Below, one piece after another: positions 63,592 to 64,000 of a DNA stretch of 64,000 nt (position 1 is the first letter of the stretch; every line of letters begins with the position of its first letter). This DNA comes from Alicyclobacillus sp. SP_1 (GTDB lineage Bacteria; Bacillota; Bacilli; Alicyclobacillales; Alicyclobacillaceae). The DNA is taken from contig NZ_JAMCCX010000072.1 in the NCBI RefSeq assembly GCF_024706985.1, positions 1 through 64,000 on the forward strand, in the 5' to 3' direction. Below the pieces are notes generated by a model. The model searched no databases, was not told the DNA's origin, and saw only the letters and a list, made by a program, of their open reading frames with translations. The position numbers and the translations under genes are program-made.

Positions 63592-64000
63592 ATGAGTCAA
63601 AGCAATAACTTACGGTCTGACTCTGTGAGTTTTTGGGGGTTGGTCAGTCAGAGCATCAGCGGCATGGCCCCCACGTGTGACGTGGTCGCCTTTATGACTG
63701 CGGGAGCCGCTTTTGCGCTGGCTGCCCTTCCTCTGTCGTATTTGCTGGCTTTTTTGGTCATGTTCATCGAAGTCAACACCATTTATCATCTTTCCAAGCA
63801 CCGCACCTCGGCAGGCGGTTACTACAGTTACGTCGCCGCAGGCATTGGTCCCAAGTCGGCCGTTTTTACTGCGTTTATGGTGATTTTCTATCAAATCGTC
63901 AGTGTTGCAGGCATTCCTGTCTACATTGGTGGCGTCTTTTTACCCGGTCTTCTGGCCAGTCTTCACATCACATTGCCTTCGTGGTTCTGGATTGCAACCG
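63592..64000 (+). CDS. APC superfamily amino acid permease, 5' part
   Basis: Open to the window end: 136 codons without a stop, so the gene continues outside. ATG 63592 follows AAGGAGG by eleven bases. The sequence FWGLVSQSISGMAPTCDVVAFMTAGAAFALAALPLSYLLAF and later HRTSAGGYYSYVAAGIGPKSAVFTAF is typical of the first helices of amino-acid/polyamine permeases; the GG and YxY segments match the substrate pocket region. Substrate not predictable from this part. Confidence 0.9.
   Translation, partial: MSQSNNLRSDSVSFWGLVSQSISGMAPTCDVVAFMTAGAAFALAALPLSYLLAFLVMFIEVNTIYHLSKHRTSAGGYYSYVAAGIGPKSAVFTAFMVIFYQIVSVAGIPVYIGGVFLPGLLASLHITLPSWFWIAT

Overview
The window looks like chromosomal DNA of a Firmicute of the class Bacilli, most likely an Alicyclobacillaceae-type acidophilic or thermophilic heterotroph. 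The evidence is strong AGGAGG-type Shine-Dalgarno sites with frequent GTG and TTG starts, a perfect CIRCE operator upstream of groES-groEL, T-box antiterminators, a crcB-type fluoride riboswitch, an ArsR/ArsB pair, and a GC content that looks like the low fifties. No rRNA, tRNA, CRISPR array, insertion sequence or prophage was recognised. The lineage is inferred from this style and gene content, not from a marker gene.

Layout. 0-3 kb: a hypothetical gene, two crcB/fluC fluoride-channel genes overlapping by ATGA behind a fluoride riboswitch, a second hypothetical gene, and a peroxiredoxin gene with an in-frame UGA exactly at the peroxidatic-cysteine codon. 3-10.5 kb: a large secreted GH15 glucoamylase/glucodextranase, an MscS channel, YwbE with a coupled small gene, an RluA pseudouridine synthase, an IsdG/Hmo-like monooxygenase and a LapA-domain protein. 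10.5-24.7 kb: a catabolic island with a TetR regulator, three sets of transport or hydrolysis genes, and a plus-strand run of aldehyde dehydrogenase, metal-dependent amidohydrolase, Rieske protein, EutQ-like cupin and an old-yellow-enzyme/dienoyl-CoA reductase. Around it are an SDR of the 2,4-dienoyl-CoA reductase type, two MFS carriers, a CocE-like hydrolase and an epimerase. 24.8-30.4 kb: a Phe-type T-box with one Stem I and two antiterminator/terminator modules controls chorismate mutase. It is followed by a 44-aa membrane protein and a translationally coupled minus-strand trio (isochorismatase-like protein, GH36 alpha-galactosidase, M14 carboxypeptidase).

30.6-46.4 kb: groES-groEL with CIRCE and promoter, a 3-hydroxyacyl-CoA dehydrogenase, a 5'-truncated prolyl-tRNA synthetase remnant, RsgA, a phosphoesterase, a heterodimeric ABC exporter, an AraC regulator, a flippase-like protein, an L,D-transpeptidase and a Thermus-type isocitrate dehydrogenase. 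46.6-64 kb: a DUF2294 protein, a LacI/CcpA-like operator pair before a PIG-L deacetylase and GPH transporter, a uracil-DNA-glycosylase-like protein, glutaminyl-tRNA synthetase, an S9 peptidase, arsR-arsB, a methyltransferase, an acetamidase/formamidase, an OB-fold-like protein, an SDR, an MFS carrier, a DrrAB-type ABC transporter, a small membrane protein and the start of an APC permease cut by the window end.

The most notable observation is the candidate selenocysteine peroxiredoxin at 2316-2942. The UGA replaces Cys in the DFTFVC-PTE motif, the frame stays open and conserved on both sides, and a bacterial SECIS-like hairpin with a GGUC loop lies at the right distance. Next are the T-box with a duplicated antiterminator and the amidohydrolase-Rieske-cupin-flavoenzyme catabolic operon, whose substrate I cannot assign.
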